NCBI GenBank assembly: GCA_964480725.1
Contig: CAYZQO010000030.1
Location: 6,919-70,918, forward strand
Source of the DNA: JAFGBI01 sp964480725
GTDB taxonomy: Bacteria > Myxococcota_A > Polyangia > Polyangiales > Polyangiaceae
Direction: 5' to 3'
Length of the DNA: 64,000 nt
Shown here in pieces: positions 10,297-18,166 of the stretch. The notes beneath the pieces were generated by a model, which was not told the origin of the DNA, ran no database searches, and saw only the letters and a list, made by a program, of their open reading frames with translations. The number at the start of each line of letters is the position of its first letter. Position 1 is the first letter of the stretch. Made by a program: the position numbers and the translations under genes.

Positions 10297-12397
10297 TCAG
10301 AACGGCGCGTCGCGAACGATGCCTCCGCTCGAACCCGAGGTCGTTCGAGGCGGCTTGGTCGCCGGTGGCGGCTTGGTCGCCGGTGGCGGCTTGGTCGCGG
10401 GCGGAGCCTTGCTCACGGGCGCCTTCGCTCGCGGCCGCGCGGTGGCCGGCGCCTTCGCCGGAAGCCGTGAGGTGGCGGTCGGGGCGGCCTGGTCCGGCTC
10501 GCTCGGCTCCACCGTCGCCTCGGCCGATGCCGCCGGCTCCGCGGACGTCGCGGGCTCCGCCGACACGGCTGGCTCCGGCTCTGGCACGGCGCGCTCCTCG
10601 GCCGCCGCGGTGGACTCCGGCTCCGCCGCGGCCGACACCACGCTCGCTGGCACGACCTCGGGGACCGCGTCCGGCGCCTTCGGGCTAGAACGGGGCCAGA
10701 GCCAAACCCCGAGCCCGATCGCACCCACGACTCCGACGAACAGCCCCCCACGCATCAGGCGGCGTCGCCGTGCCGCCGCACGCCGGAGCTCGACCTCGAA
10801 GTCGTCCTCTTCGGGCTCCGCCGCCGGGCTGGGTACGGGCGACGGGGCCGCTTCGGGTCGGGAACCCTCGACCTGCGTTGGAGCGCTTTCGCTGGCTGCA
10901 AGGGGAGCCTCCGGCGCAACGTGCGCTCCGGTGCCAACGGAGCCCGTGCTCGCGGGGGCTATCGCCGCCACGGGCTTGGCCGGGGACGACTCCTTGGGCT
11001 TCGCGGTCGCCACCTCCGTCGACTCGGCGGCGGCGGGGGACTCCTTGGCCCCGGCCTCAGTGGGCTTCGCGGTCGCCGCCTCCGTCGACTCGGCAGCGGC
11101 CAAGGACTCCTTGGCACCGGCAGCAGGGGTTTCGGGCAACGGTGTCCCGAGCGCGGGCGACCGGATCGCCGCCGCCGGCAGCTCCTTCGACCCACCCGAG
11201 CCCTCCGCGGGCGAGGGGGCCGTCGCGGATTCCGCCTCGGCTACCGGCCTGGGCGCCGGCTCCGCTGACGCGGAGGCCGGAGCGCACACAGCGACCGCCG
11301 TGGTGACGGGGAGAGGCGCCGCGGGCGGCTGCTCAACAACGACGGGAGGGGGCGAGCGATCCCCGGCGGGCAGCGGGTCGGGCGCCACCGCGGCCTTGGA
11401 CGCAGCGCCCGCGTTCGCACCAAGGATCGACGACTCCACCGCGTCCGCCACGGTGACCGGCGGAGGCGCCGCGGGCGGGGCTGGAGCAGAGGCCGAGGGT
11501 CGTGGGATCGTGACCGCGCGCGCCGACGCCGGCGCCGTGCCCGAGGGCCGCGGGGGCGACGAGGGACCACCAGCACGCACCGACGGCGTCGCGCCTTTCG
11601 GCGCTTGCGCCAGTGGCGGTGGGAAGGGCGTGCGCGGGCCCCTGCTGCTGGCCGGCGCCAGCGCCGCGTCGAACAGATCGACCGGAGTCGGCATGGTGTC
11701 GCGCGGTGGCGGGACGACAGGAGTGGAAGCCGCCGAGGGAGTGGAGGGAGGCACACGCGGCGACGCCCCGGCCTTGGTCGGCTCGGCGAGCGGCGCGGCA
11801 GCGGGCGGCGCGGCAGCGGGCGGCGCGGCAGCGGGCGGCGCGGCAGCGGGCGGCGCGGCNNNNNNNNNNNNNNNNNNNNNNNNNNNNNNNNNNNNNNNNN
11901 NNNNNNNNNNNNNNNNNNNNNNNNNNNNNNNNNNNNNNNNNNNNNNNNNNNNNNNNNNNAGCGGGCGGCGTGGCTGCTGTTGGCGCGGCAACTGCTGCCG
12001 GCCCGGCTGCTGCTGCCGGCGCGGCAGCGGGCACCGGAGCGGCAGGCGGCGACGCAGCGGCCGCGGCGGCCGCTGAAGGCGGGGCAACGACCCCGGTCGC
12101 CGGGGAGTTCACCGGGGTCGCAGCCCGCGGCGCCGGCGCCGCGGGCTCCGCGAGAGAAGGCGCGCTCGCCGCTGGTATCATCGCGGCCCCGAGCCCCAGC
12201 ACCGTCTTGCGCGCGCTCATCGGCACCGCAGCGACGGGGGTTCCGTCGGGCGGAGCGTCCGATGGGCTCGCCGACGACGGCCCGGCCGGGAGCTCGGGAC
12301 CCGCGAGGGCGAACTTCACCGGGTCGACGATGGTCTGGGAGTCCTCATCCCACTCGAGATCCTGCTCGGAAACCCCCGGGGGCTTTCGCTCCACCAT
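10297..12397 (-). CDS. Ala/Pro-rich single-pass membrane protein, interrupted by assembly gap
   Basis: Not a recognised family. Reading from the ATG at 12397 (GGAGAAGACGAG upstream), it begins MVERKPPGVSEQDLEWDEDSQTIVDP, then becomes a very long Ala/Pro/Ser/Glu linker. A basic stop-transfer patch (AAARRRRLMRGG) and one membrane helix (LFVGVVGAIGLGVWLWP, near 10700-10760) follow. The protein ends in an acidic Ala/Glu/Pro tail and KPPPAT repeats. A 100-N gap breaks it. The frames on the two sides differ only because the gap length is a placeholder, so this is one gene and not two. The acidic N-terminus plus linker plus helix plus Pro/Lys tail resembles myxobacterial envelope-spanning proteins; the role is unknown. 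Confidence 0.65.
11791..11970. repeat. 15-bp tandem repeat (Ala-Ala-Pro-Pro-Ala) around the N gap
   Basis: The unit gcgggcggcgcggca is repeated four to five times before the N block at 11860-11959 and resumes briefly after it. The 100-N length is a conventional placeholder, so the true repeat number is unknown. The gap most likely exists because short reads could not cross this array. Confidence 0.85.
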
Positions 12398-12795
12398 CTC
12401 GTCTTCTCCGTTCGGTGCGCAGCCTAGCTCCCTCGCGGCGGTGGGCGCAAACCGTCCGCACCGACCGCGTGCGATGCACCCACCCGAACCGCGGCCCGTC
12501 TCCGCTGAGCCTACCGACACCATCGAACGCTGGCGCCCGACGGCACTGGGCGCGAGCTCGCCCGGGGTTGCCCGCCTCCGCAACGGCTCCCCAGGGCGAA
12601 GTGGCAACAGCATTGGAATGCTTCAGGTGGGCGGGCCGCGTTCGGCCGACCCCACCCCTGCGCACCCAGGGTCGCCGCTGGGTCGATGTGCTCGCTGCCC
12701 CTACCTCGACGCCAGACTCGACCGGCGGCCCCGTTCCTGGCTTGCAGCCCACAGAGCGATCCCATCGCCGCACCCCCCGCACTTCCAGGGAACAC
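12398..12795. other. Non-coding spacer
   Basis: About 400 bp between the start of the Ala/Pro-rich membrane gene and the terminator of the candidate small RNA. It should hold the leftward promoter of the membrane gene, but no clear -35/-10 pair or conserved motif is visible. Confidence 0.4.
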
Positions 12796-12837
12796 AAAAA
12801 AATTTGGCCCGCGTGTCTCGAGTCACGCGGGCCAAAT
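12796..12837 (-). terminator. Rho-independent terminator of the candidate small RNA
   Basis: A perfect 14-bp stem (ATTTGGCCCGCGTG with its complement; arms 12802-12815 and 12824-12837, 8-base loop) is followed, reading leftward, by seven Ts (12796-12802 as As on the plus strand). The T-run lies left of the stem, so it ends transcription coming from the right. No protein gene ends just upstream of it, which points to the RNA described next. Confidence 0.88.
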
Positions 12838-13062
12838 CCTGTCGGGCGGGTGATGAAGTGTACTACGAGGAGCACGACCACGCTGAAGGACGAAACCGAC
12901 AGCCACCGCCCATAATAGCGGTTCGTTCGCCGACGAACGCGCTGGCCTGACTGGCCTGGTTGGCGACGCGCCGAAACGCGCCACCTGGGGTGTCTCGCTT
13001 TAGAGACTTACCTGCTGTTAGTCCGGAACCTCCTTTTGAGAGCCCGAACGACGCTAGCGACA
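12796..13062 (-). ncRNA. Candidate structured small RNA, about 265 nt, unassigned
   Basis: A consensus-quality promoter (13069-13097) and a strong terminator (12796-12837) bracket about 265 bases with no convincing reading frame. Local hairpins are visible in the RNA sense: GTCTC-TAAAGC-GAGAC, GTTCG-TCGG-CGAAC and a GC-rich stem around GGCGCGTTTCGGCGCG. Near the 5' end (13028-13036) is AAAGGAGGT, a full complement to the 16S 3' end, but no ATG, GTG or TTG lies within 15 bases after it. I compared it mentally with 6S RNA, tmRNA, RNase P RNA and SRP RNA and found none of their signature sequences. It may be an undescribed or lineage-specific regulatory RNA, or a very divergent housekeeping RNA. 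Confidence 0.6.
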
Positions 13063-13068
13063 AGTGAG

Positions 13069-13097
13069 AGCATAGGAATGGCACCTTGGATAGTCAA
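13069..13097 (-). promoter_or_regulatory. Strong sigma-70-type promoter for the small RNA
   Basis: Reading leftward: -35 TTGACT (13092-13097), 17-bp spacer, -10 TATGCT (13069-13074), and an AT-rich stretch (GGTAATTAAAAC) upstream that looks like an UP element. Such a close match stands out in DNA of about 70 percent GC. Start of transcription is expected near 13062. Confidence 0.75.
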
Positions 13098-13193
13098 GTT
13101 GGATCATCGAGTTTTAATTACCGTGCCAAGCGAGGACGCGGGGGCGTCGGCCGCTCGGTTTCTCCGCTCGGTTTCTCCGCTCGGCCCGTGGGG

Positions 13194-14027
13194 TCAGCCG
13201 CTGCAGGCGAGGCGCTCGCCGTCGGTGACGAGGTCGCAGCAGAACTCGAGCCGGCAGGCGCCGTAGAGCGTCACCGTGTGCCGCTCGTCGTCGAAGCGGA
13301 TCCGCAGCCGCCGGGCCCCAGGGAACCGCACCTCCCGAAACTCCCGCGCTTCATTGGGCGCACGGTGCGCCTGGGCCACGCTGGCGGCGATCGCCGCGGT
13401 GCCGCTCGACCCCGTCTCCCGCGGCACGCCACGCTCGAAGCTTCGCACGTGCAGGGTCGCCCCCTCCAGCTTCACGAAGGTGGCCGCCACGGGCACCTCG
13501 GACCGCGACCAGCGCTGGCCGAGGCTCGCCAGCGTGGGGTCCTCCAGATCGGAGACGAAGCGGACGCGGTGGGGCGTCCCGACCGCGACCAGTAGCTCGT
13601 CCGGGTCAGCCGCCTCCGTGACGGAGAACCCGGCGGTGGGGATCTCCACACCGCCCACGCCGGAACCGAGGAAGAGCGCCCACACGATGCCGATGCCGGT
13701 GTGCACCGGGATCCGGGCGTGCGGCTCGCCGAGATCCGCCAGGACGAGCGGGATGCACCGGAGCGCGTTGCCGCAGAGGTCCTCCCGCGAGCCGTCGGGG
13801 TTCCAGAAGCGGGCCCGGAGCGCGCCGTGCTCCCGATAGACGATCGAGTACACGTCGGACGGGTGCTCTGCGAGCGCCGTGCGCTCCGCACCGCGCAGGA
13901 TCCCCAGCGCCTCCTCCGGCGTGATGCCGGAGCGCTGGAGCAGGCCGAGCGCAACGTGATTGCCGGCAGCGTCGAAGTAGTAGGCGCGCAATCGGTAGCC
14001 TCCGGGGCTCGAAGGGCGCGGACACAT
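13194..14027 (-). CDS. DapF-like epimerase-fold protein lacking the second catalytic cysteine
   Basis: 277 residues from the ATG at 14027, the usual length of diaminopimelate epimerase. The first half keeps the DapF block FWNPDGSREDLCGNALRC, including the first catalytic Cys. GTPHRVRFV corresponds to the VGNPHAV block. The second active-site block reads SFERGVPRETGSSGTAAIAA, where canonical DapF has ERGVGETLACGTGA, so the second Cys is Ser. The N-terminal HGLGNDFV motif is also replaced by FDAAGNHVALG. Racemisation of DAP needs both cysteines, so this is likely a paralogue with another activity (isomerase or lyase on an unknown substrate) or an inactive form. It stands alone, leftward, with no lysine-pathway neighbours. 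Confidence 0.8.
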   Translation of the reverse strand: MCPRPSSPGGYRLRAYYFDAAGNHVALGLLQRSGITPEEALGILRGAERTALAEHPSDVYSIVYREHGALRARFWNPDGSREDLCGNALRCIPLVLADLGEPHARIPVHTGIGIVWALFLGSGVGGVEIPTAGFSVTEAADPDELLVAVGTPHRVRFVSDLEDPTLASLGQRWSRSEVPVAATFVKLEGATLHVRSFERGVPRETGSSGTAAIAASVAQAHRAPNEAREFREVRFPGARRLRIRFDDERHTVTLYGACRLEFCCDLVTDGERLACSG

Positions 14028-14306
14028 AGCGCGCACCCCCCGCCCCCTCAACCCTCGAACGCCCGCGGAACGCCGAATCGACTCGCCCCCGGCGCCTGCC
14101 GCGCCCGCAGGACCCGACCGATCGGCGCCGGACTGCCGGCTCGACCTCACCGTGCCGTCCCCCGGGTAACCCGCCGACGACGGCGGGCGCCCGTCCCGAG
14201 GCAGGGCCGCGCCCGCGCCCGCGCGCCCGCGCCCTCCGCGGAAGCAGGCAGGGTGGCGCGTCTTTGGCGGAATGATCGCCGCCGTGACGCGGTGAGAGCC
14301 CCTTTG

Positions 14307-14333
14307 CAGTTTGGCGAAGAACCGGCCAAACTG
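14307..14333. promoter_or_regulatory. Dyad just before the LacI-type sensor gene
   Basis: CAGTTTGGC, 9 bases, GCCAAACTG: a perfect 9-bp inverted repeat ending 11 bases before the ATG at 14345. It is either an operator (the downstream gene has a LacI-type ligand domain) or an mRNA hairpin masking the ribosome site. The rest of the 317-bp spacer back to the DapF-like gene shows nothing else. Confidence 0.5.
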
Positions 14334-14344
14334 GGGGCCTGCCC

Positions 14345-16051
14345 ATGAAGCTCCTCCCGTGGATCCACGCCCCGCGCTCGACCTCCCAGGACCGCCAGCG
14401 CCGGACGATCGGGGTCGTCGTCGACAACCTCGTGGACGGCTACCAGCGGATGCTCTTCGGCGCCATCGCGCGCACGGCCCGCGAGCACGACGCGAACGTC
14501 TTCGTGTTCGTCGGGGGCCCGTTGCCGTCGCGCCACTATGACCTGATCGGCAAGAGCAGCGTGGACGCGCTCGTCCTCACCAGCGCCACCCTCTGGCGCC
14601 AGGTAGGCCTGGAGGGCTTCGTCCAGTTCTGCAGCCGGTTCTCCGACATTCCCGTCTGCTCCGTCGGGCTCTCCGTCCCCGGGGTTTCAAGCATCGTGAC
14701 CAACGATTCCCCCGGCGCCGGCGCGCTCGTCACCCACCTGCTCGCCGACCACCGCAAGAAGGAAATCGCCTGCATCCGGGGGCCCGGCGCCGACGGACAG
14801 GAGCGCTTCGAGGCATTCCGGCGGACCCTCGACGAGTTCGGGGTCGAGTTCCGGTCCGAGCTGGTGGTCGACGGCGATTTCACCGAGGCGAGCGGTGCCA
14901 ACGCGGTGCGCGTCCTCCACGATGAACGCAAGGTGCGGTTCGACGCCATTGTCGCGGGCAACGACTACATGGCTCTCGGCGCGATTGCCGCACTGGAAGC
15001 CCGTGACCTGTCGGTGCCGGGCGACATCGCCGTGGTCGGCTTCGACGACATCGAGGACGCCCGCCACGCGGCGGTCCCCCTGACCACCGTGCGACAGCCG
15101 ATCCGTGAGCTGGGCAAGCGTGCCGTCCTCCAGGTGCTGCAACAGCTCGACGAGGGAGACTCCGCCGCCGCCCAGGCGATCACCTGCCACCCGCTGAAGC
15201 GGCGCTCGTGCGGCTGCGTGGTGGAGAGCCCGTTCACCCGACGCCCCGCGAGCGCGTCAACCAAGTTCCCGGATCCGGAGACGGCACTGAGCGCCCGACG
15301 TGACCTCGTGCTCGCTGACATGACGAGGACGGCCCAGGGGGAACTCGGCAACGTCGGCTACGACTGGGAACGCGAGCTGTTCTCCACCATCCAGGAGGAG
15401 CTGCGGGGTGCGACGGGGACGCCGTTCCTCACCGCCAACGAGCGACTGTCGCGGCGAGTGTTCCTCGGCGGCGGCGACGTGAGCACCTGGCAGCGGGTCC
15501 TCGCCACCCTACGGCAGCACGTCCTGGAGTGCGTGGGCGACAACCTCAGACTCCGCGCTACGGCCGAGAATGCCTTCTACGACGCCGTGATCTTGTCCGG
15601 GAGCGTGCTCGGGCGTGAGGACGCCCAGCGGCGCGACGCGCTGTCCCAGCTCTTGCGAACGGCGGTCCGCACGGGCAACACGCTGATGACCTCGTTCGAT
15701 CCCGAGCAACTCGGCGCAACGCTCGTCGAGCACCTGCGCTCACTCGAAATCCCGAGCTGCTACCTCGCTGTCTACGACGACGACCGCGCCACGGCGCGCG
15801 TGGTGGTGGGCTACGACCGCGAGCTTCCGGTCACGCAGAGCGCGGCGGTGCAGCCGTTCGGCAGCGCTGTGCTCGCGCCGACGGGGATCCTGCCCCGGGA
15901 CCGCTGCACCACCTACGCGGTGATGCCGCTGGAGCACGGCGCGCACTCGCTGGGGTTCGCCCTCTTCGAGTTCCGGGAGGATGACGGGATGCTCTTCGAG
16001 ATCCTCCGCGACCAGTTCGCCGCCGCACTAGAGGCGGCGGACCAGCGCTGA
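14345..16051 (+). CDS. LacI-type ligand-binding domain fused to a GAF-like region, no HTH
   Basis: 568 residues. Residues about 20-290 are a periplasmic-binding-protein fold of the LacI/GalR type: RRTIGVVVDNLVDGYQRML, the ligand loop NDSPGAGALVTHLL, AGNDYMALGAIAALE and VPGDIAVVGFDDIEDARHAAVPLTTVRQP. LacI proteins begin with a HTH and hinge; here there is only a 20-residue basic lead, so DNA binding is unlikely. Residues about 290-568 contain a helical linker and a GAF-like sensor fold (TYAVMPLEHGAHSLGFALFEF). No signal peptide is present, so it should act in the cytoplasm. Similar fusions in myxobacteria sit in front of kinase or cyclase outputs; here no output domain is attached. I infer a ligand sensor acting through a partner protein. 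Confidence 0.75.
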   Translation: MKLLPWIHAPRSTSQDRQRRTIGVVVDNLVDGYQRMLFGAIARTAREHDANVFVFVGGPLPSRHYDLIGKSSVDALVLTSATLWRQVGLEGFVQFCSRFSDIPVCSVGLSVPGVSSIVTNDSPGAGALVTHLLADHRKKEIACIRGPGADGQERFEAFRRTLDEFGVEFRSELVVDGDFTEASGANAVRVLHDERKVRFDAIVAGNDYMALGAIAALEARDLSVPGDIAVVGFDDIEDARHAAVPLTTVRQPIRELGKRAVLQVLQQLDEGDSAAAQAITCHPLKRRSCGCVVESPFTRRPASASTKFPDPETALSARRDLVLADMTRTAQGELGNVGYDWERELFSTIQEELRGATGTPFLTANERLSRRVFLGGGDVSTWQRVLATLRQHVLECVGDNLRLRATAENAFYDAVILSGSVLGREDAQRRDALSQLLRTAVRTGNTLMTSFDPEQLGATLVEHLRSLEIPSCYLAVYDDDRATARVVVGYDRELPVTQSAAVQPFGSAVLAPTGILPRDRCTTYAVMPLEHGAHSLGFALFEFREDDGMLFEILRDQFAAALEAADQR

Positions 16052-16107
16052 CCCGGCGACCAGCAGCGGAGCGACGACCCCGCGCGCGCCGGGCGACCGC
16101 CGCCAGC

Positions 16108-16764
16108 TCACTGCGCCTCGGCGACGATCTGGGTGACGGGGAGCTCCACCCGCGGGAAGGTCCCGCTCACTCGGTCCGTGCGCGCCGAGACAGGGTGGCC
16201 GTCCGCGCCCTCCGCGTGATCCCCGACGCCGCACACGAAGTCCACCGCGCTGGGGATGGCGTGCGTACCCGCCAGGACGAGGTCAGCGCCGCCGGCCAAG
16301 AACTCTCGACGCCGGAGAGGATCGACACTGACACCGACCACGGCCACCCCCTGGGTCACCGGCTGCCGCACCAGGGCCGCGGCAAGCTCCCGCGTCCGCT
16401 CAGGCTCGATCTCATCGAGTCCAACCACGATGACGTCGAACGACGAGGTGGCGAAGCCGAGCAGCGCCTCGAACACGCTCCCCTCTCGCTCGGCGAGGAT
16501 CGCCTCCGTCGAGTCCGCGGGCAGCGCAACGGTGACCACGCGGGGATGGGTGACGACCACCTCGACCGGCACCGGGCGCCCCCGGTGCCGAAGGAACCGC
16601 ACCACCTCGGTGCGCAGGAACCTCAAATGACCACCCCGGGTCCGCGCGCCGCGCAAGAGCCCCCGTTGCACCCAGTTGTGCACCGTCTTCAGGTCCACTC
16701 GGACGGCGCGGGCCACGTCCCCAGCGGTCAGTCGGCTCGGCTGCTTCGAAGGATGGTCGTTCAT
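16108..16764 (-). CDS. MerR/excisionase-type HTH regulator with pseudo-receiver domain
   Basis: 218 residues from the ATG at 16764. An N-terminal winged HTH of the MerR/BldC/excisionase class (LTAGDVARAVRVDLKTVHNWVQRGLL, then RTRGGHLRFLRTEVVRFL) is followed by a basic linker. An alpha/beta domain resembling a response-regulator receiver comes next (VVTVALPADSTEAILAE, FDVIVVGLDEI, GVAVVGVSVDPLRRREFLAGGADLVLAG), but without a clear phospho-acceptor Asp pocket. It is therefore likely a DNA-binding regulator with a non-phosphorylated receiver. It faces left; two matching palindromes lie 150-215 bp upstream and are probable binding sites for it or for its controller. Confidence 0.78.
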   Translation of the reverse strand: MNDHPSKQPSRLTAGDVARAVRVDLKTVHNWVQRGLLRGARTRGGHLRFLRTEVVRFLRHRGRPVPVEVVVTHPRVVTVALPADSTEAILAEREGSVFEALLGFATSSFDVIVVGLDEIEPERTRELAAALVRQPVTQGVAVVGVSVDPLRRREFLAGGADLVLAGTHAIPSAVDFVCGVGDHAEGADGHPVSARTDRVSGTFPRVELPVTQIVAEAQ

Positions 16765-16914
16765 GGTGCCCCGGGTGACGGCAGCGCGTGGAAGCCCGAG
16801 TCGCCCGCCCTGACCGGCGCGCCGTCCCCCAGGGGGAATGCAGGATCGATGCCACGCCGGGAGCCACAGCTTCGCCCCCAATCAGGGCAATTGCTCGGCT
16901 TTCCCCCAAGTGGA

Positions 16915-16976
16915 GGTGGCACAGCTGTGCCACCGGGGGTGTGCGTCGGGCAGGGCTGTCCGGCACGGCTGTGCCG
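16915..16976. promoter_or_regulatory. Two matching palindromic operators upstream of the HTH regulator
   Basis: A perfect 20-bp palindrome GGTGGCACAGCTGTGCCACC (16915-16934) and a second site CGGCAC-GGCT-GTGCCG (16961-16976). Both contain GGCAC(A/G)GCTGTGCC, with centres 44 bp apart (about four helical turns). They sit in the 250-bp spacer between the PilZ gene and the HTH gene, both leftward. This is the pattern of a dimer bound cooperatively at two sites. Confidence 0.65.
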
Positions 16977-17015
16977 AGGCGGCGGCGCGGCCGGCCCCTG
17001 CCCGAGTCCTCCGGC

Positions 17016-17465
17016 TCAGTGCACCAGGGCTGGCGCTTCGCTCCCAGACCTGCGCACCAGCCGCTCGACGGCGACCGCGGCGCTGCCGCGGGGACGCCAC
17101 GATCCGGGCGGGATGGGGGGCAGCCCGCGGAGATTCTGCTCGATCACGGTTCGCGACCAGGCGTCGATCCCCTCGAAGCGCAGGCCGAGGGCGCGGCTGT
17201 ACTCGCCGGGGCGCCGACCGTGAACGACCCGGGCCACGGTGGCCTCGGCGTCGATCCAGATCCCCCAGATCGGCGTCTGAAACGAGACGATGACGCGCTC
17301 GCCCGTCAGGACAGGATCCGCCGGAACCACGAGCATCCCCGTCACGCTGAGATCGGCGATCTCATCGGCGACGAGGCAGAAATCCCGCTCTCGTACCACC
17401 TGACAGGGGATCTTGACGGTGTGACGCGACGGCCGCGGACGCGGGTAGATCGAGCGGAATCTCAT
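17016..17465 (-). CDS. PilZ-domain protein
   Basis: 149 residues. Residues 8-110 fit the PilZ beta-barrel: a basic stretch PRPRPSRHTVKIPCQV in the place of the RxxxR c-di-GMP loop, then IADLSVTGMLV (the DxSxxG motif) and ARALGLRFEGID near the end. The first arginine motif is not a perfect RxxxR, so c-di-GMP binding is plausible but not assured. A Ser/Ala/Val tail follows. The start at 17465 is about 135 bp from the rightward hydrolase at 17600, so the two are divergent. Likely a small cytoplasmic effector for motility or polysaccharide control. Confidence 0.75.
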   Translation of the reverse strand: MRFRSIYPRPRPSRHTVKIPCQVVRERDFCLVADEIADLSVTGMLVVPADPVLTGERVIVSFQTPIWGIWIDAEATVARVVHGRRPGEYSRALGLRFEGIDAWSRTVIEQNLRGLPPIPPGSWRPRGSAAVAVERLVRRSGSEAPALVH

Positions 17466-17599
17466 AGCTCACCTCGCAGGAGCGCGATCGTACCGTCGGC
17501 CGCTCCACGCCGGCCAAATTCCGACTCCAGCGGACCACACCCCACCGAGGGCTCATCAAGCCGTTGCTCGCTCGCCCGAGGTCTGGCATCTGGCCCACC

Positions 17600-18142
17600 G
17601 TGACCTGCGTCGTAGGGATTGAGCGCGGAGGCGTCGTGTACCTTGGGGCGGACAGCGCGGCGGTGAGCCGCGAGCGCCTGCGCAGCCGTGCCGACCCCAA
17701 GGCATTCCGTCTCGGTCCCTACGTCCTCGGCTTCACCACGTCGTTCCGGATGGGTGACGTGCTGCACTACTCGTTCTCGCCCCCCGATCCACCGTCGCGG
17801 GGACTCGAGCGGTTCATGGCGACGGCCTTCGTCGACGCTGCCCGGGCGGCCTTCAAGGAAGCCGGGGTGGCCACCAACGCCTCCGGCGTCGAGTCCTGCG
17901 GCGCGTTCCTGGTCGGCGTGCGCGGTCGGCTCTTCACGGTCGAGAGCGACTACCAGGTTGGCGTCGAACGTGCCGGGTTCCATGCCGTGGGATCCGGGGA
18001 CCAAGCGGCGCTCGGTGCCCTCTTCGCGACCGCCGGGACCAAGGATCCGCGGGCCCGGCTGCGAACGGCCCTCGCCGCGGCCGAGCGCTTCACGAGCGAC
18101 GTGCGCCGCCCCTGGCGGATCGTGGTGGGTGGCGAGCGCTGA
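17600..18142 (+). CDS. Proteasome-beta/HslV-like Ntn hydrolase
   Basis: Starting at the GTG at 17600 the protein is MTCVVGIERGG..., 180 residues. Removal of Met would expose Thr1. Counting from that Thr, an Asp falls at position 17 (YLGADSAAVS) and a Lys at 33 (ADPKAF), exactly the Thr1-Asp17-Lys33 set of proteasome beta subunits and HslV. A later HAVGSGDQAALGALFA matches the GSGGNYALAAA segment around Ser129. An upstream start at 17564 would add 12 residues and block Thr1 unless processed, so 17600 is preferred. No proteasome or HslU ATPase gene lies nearby. Such stand-alone relatives are poorly studied; it is probably a self-assembling peptidase or amidase of unknown substrate. Confidence 0.78.
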   Translation: MTCVVGIERGGVVYLGADSAAVSRERLRSRADPKAFRLGPYVLGFTTSFRMGDVLHYSFSPPDPPSRGLERFMATAFVDAARAAFKEAGVATNASGVESCGAFLVGVRGRLFTVESDYQVGVERAGFHAVGSGDQAALGALFATAGTKDPRARLRTALAAAERFTSDVRRPWRIVVGGER

Positions 18143-18166
18143 GCGCCACGGCGGCGGAGCTGGGGC

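Noticed and set aside
8998..10470. Rightward open frame of 490 codons opposite pbpC
   Set aside because: Shadow of pbpC; no motif and low-complexity ending.
11860..11959. Real frameshift or two separate genes across the N block
   Set aside because: The gap is exactly 100 N, a placeholder, and lies in a repeat that continues in the same sense on both sides.
12796..13062. Identification as 6S RNA, tmRNA, RNase P or SRP RNA
   Set aside because: None of the conserved sequences (tmRNA 5' and tag region, RNase P GAGGAAAGTC block, SRP GGAAGGAAGC loop) is visible; left unassigned.
12863..13084. 73-residue leftward ORF inside the small-RNA unit
   Set aside because: Its ATG lies in the spacer between -35 and -10, upstream of the expected transcript start, and it has no ribosome site or domain.
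16915..16934. Sigma-54 promoter (TGGCAC-like)
   Set aside because: TGGCAC is part of the perfect palindrome, and no TTGC element at the right distance follows.
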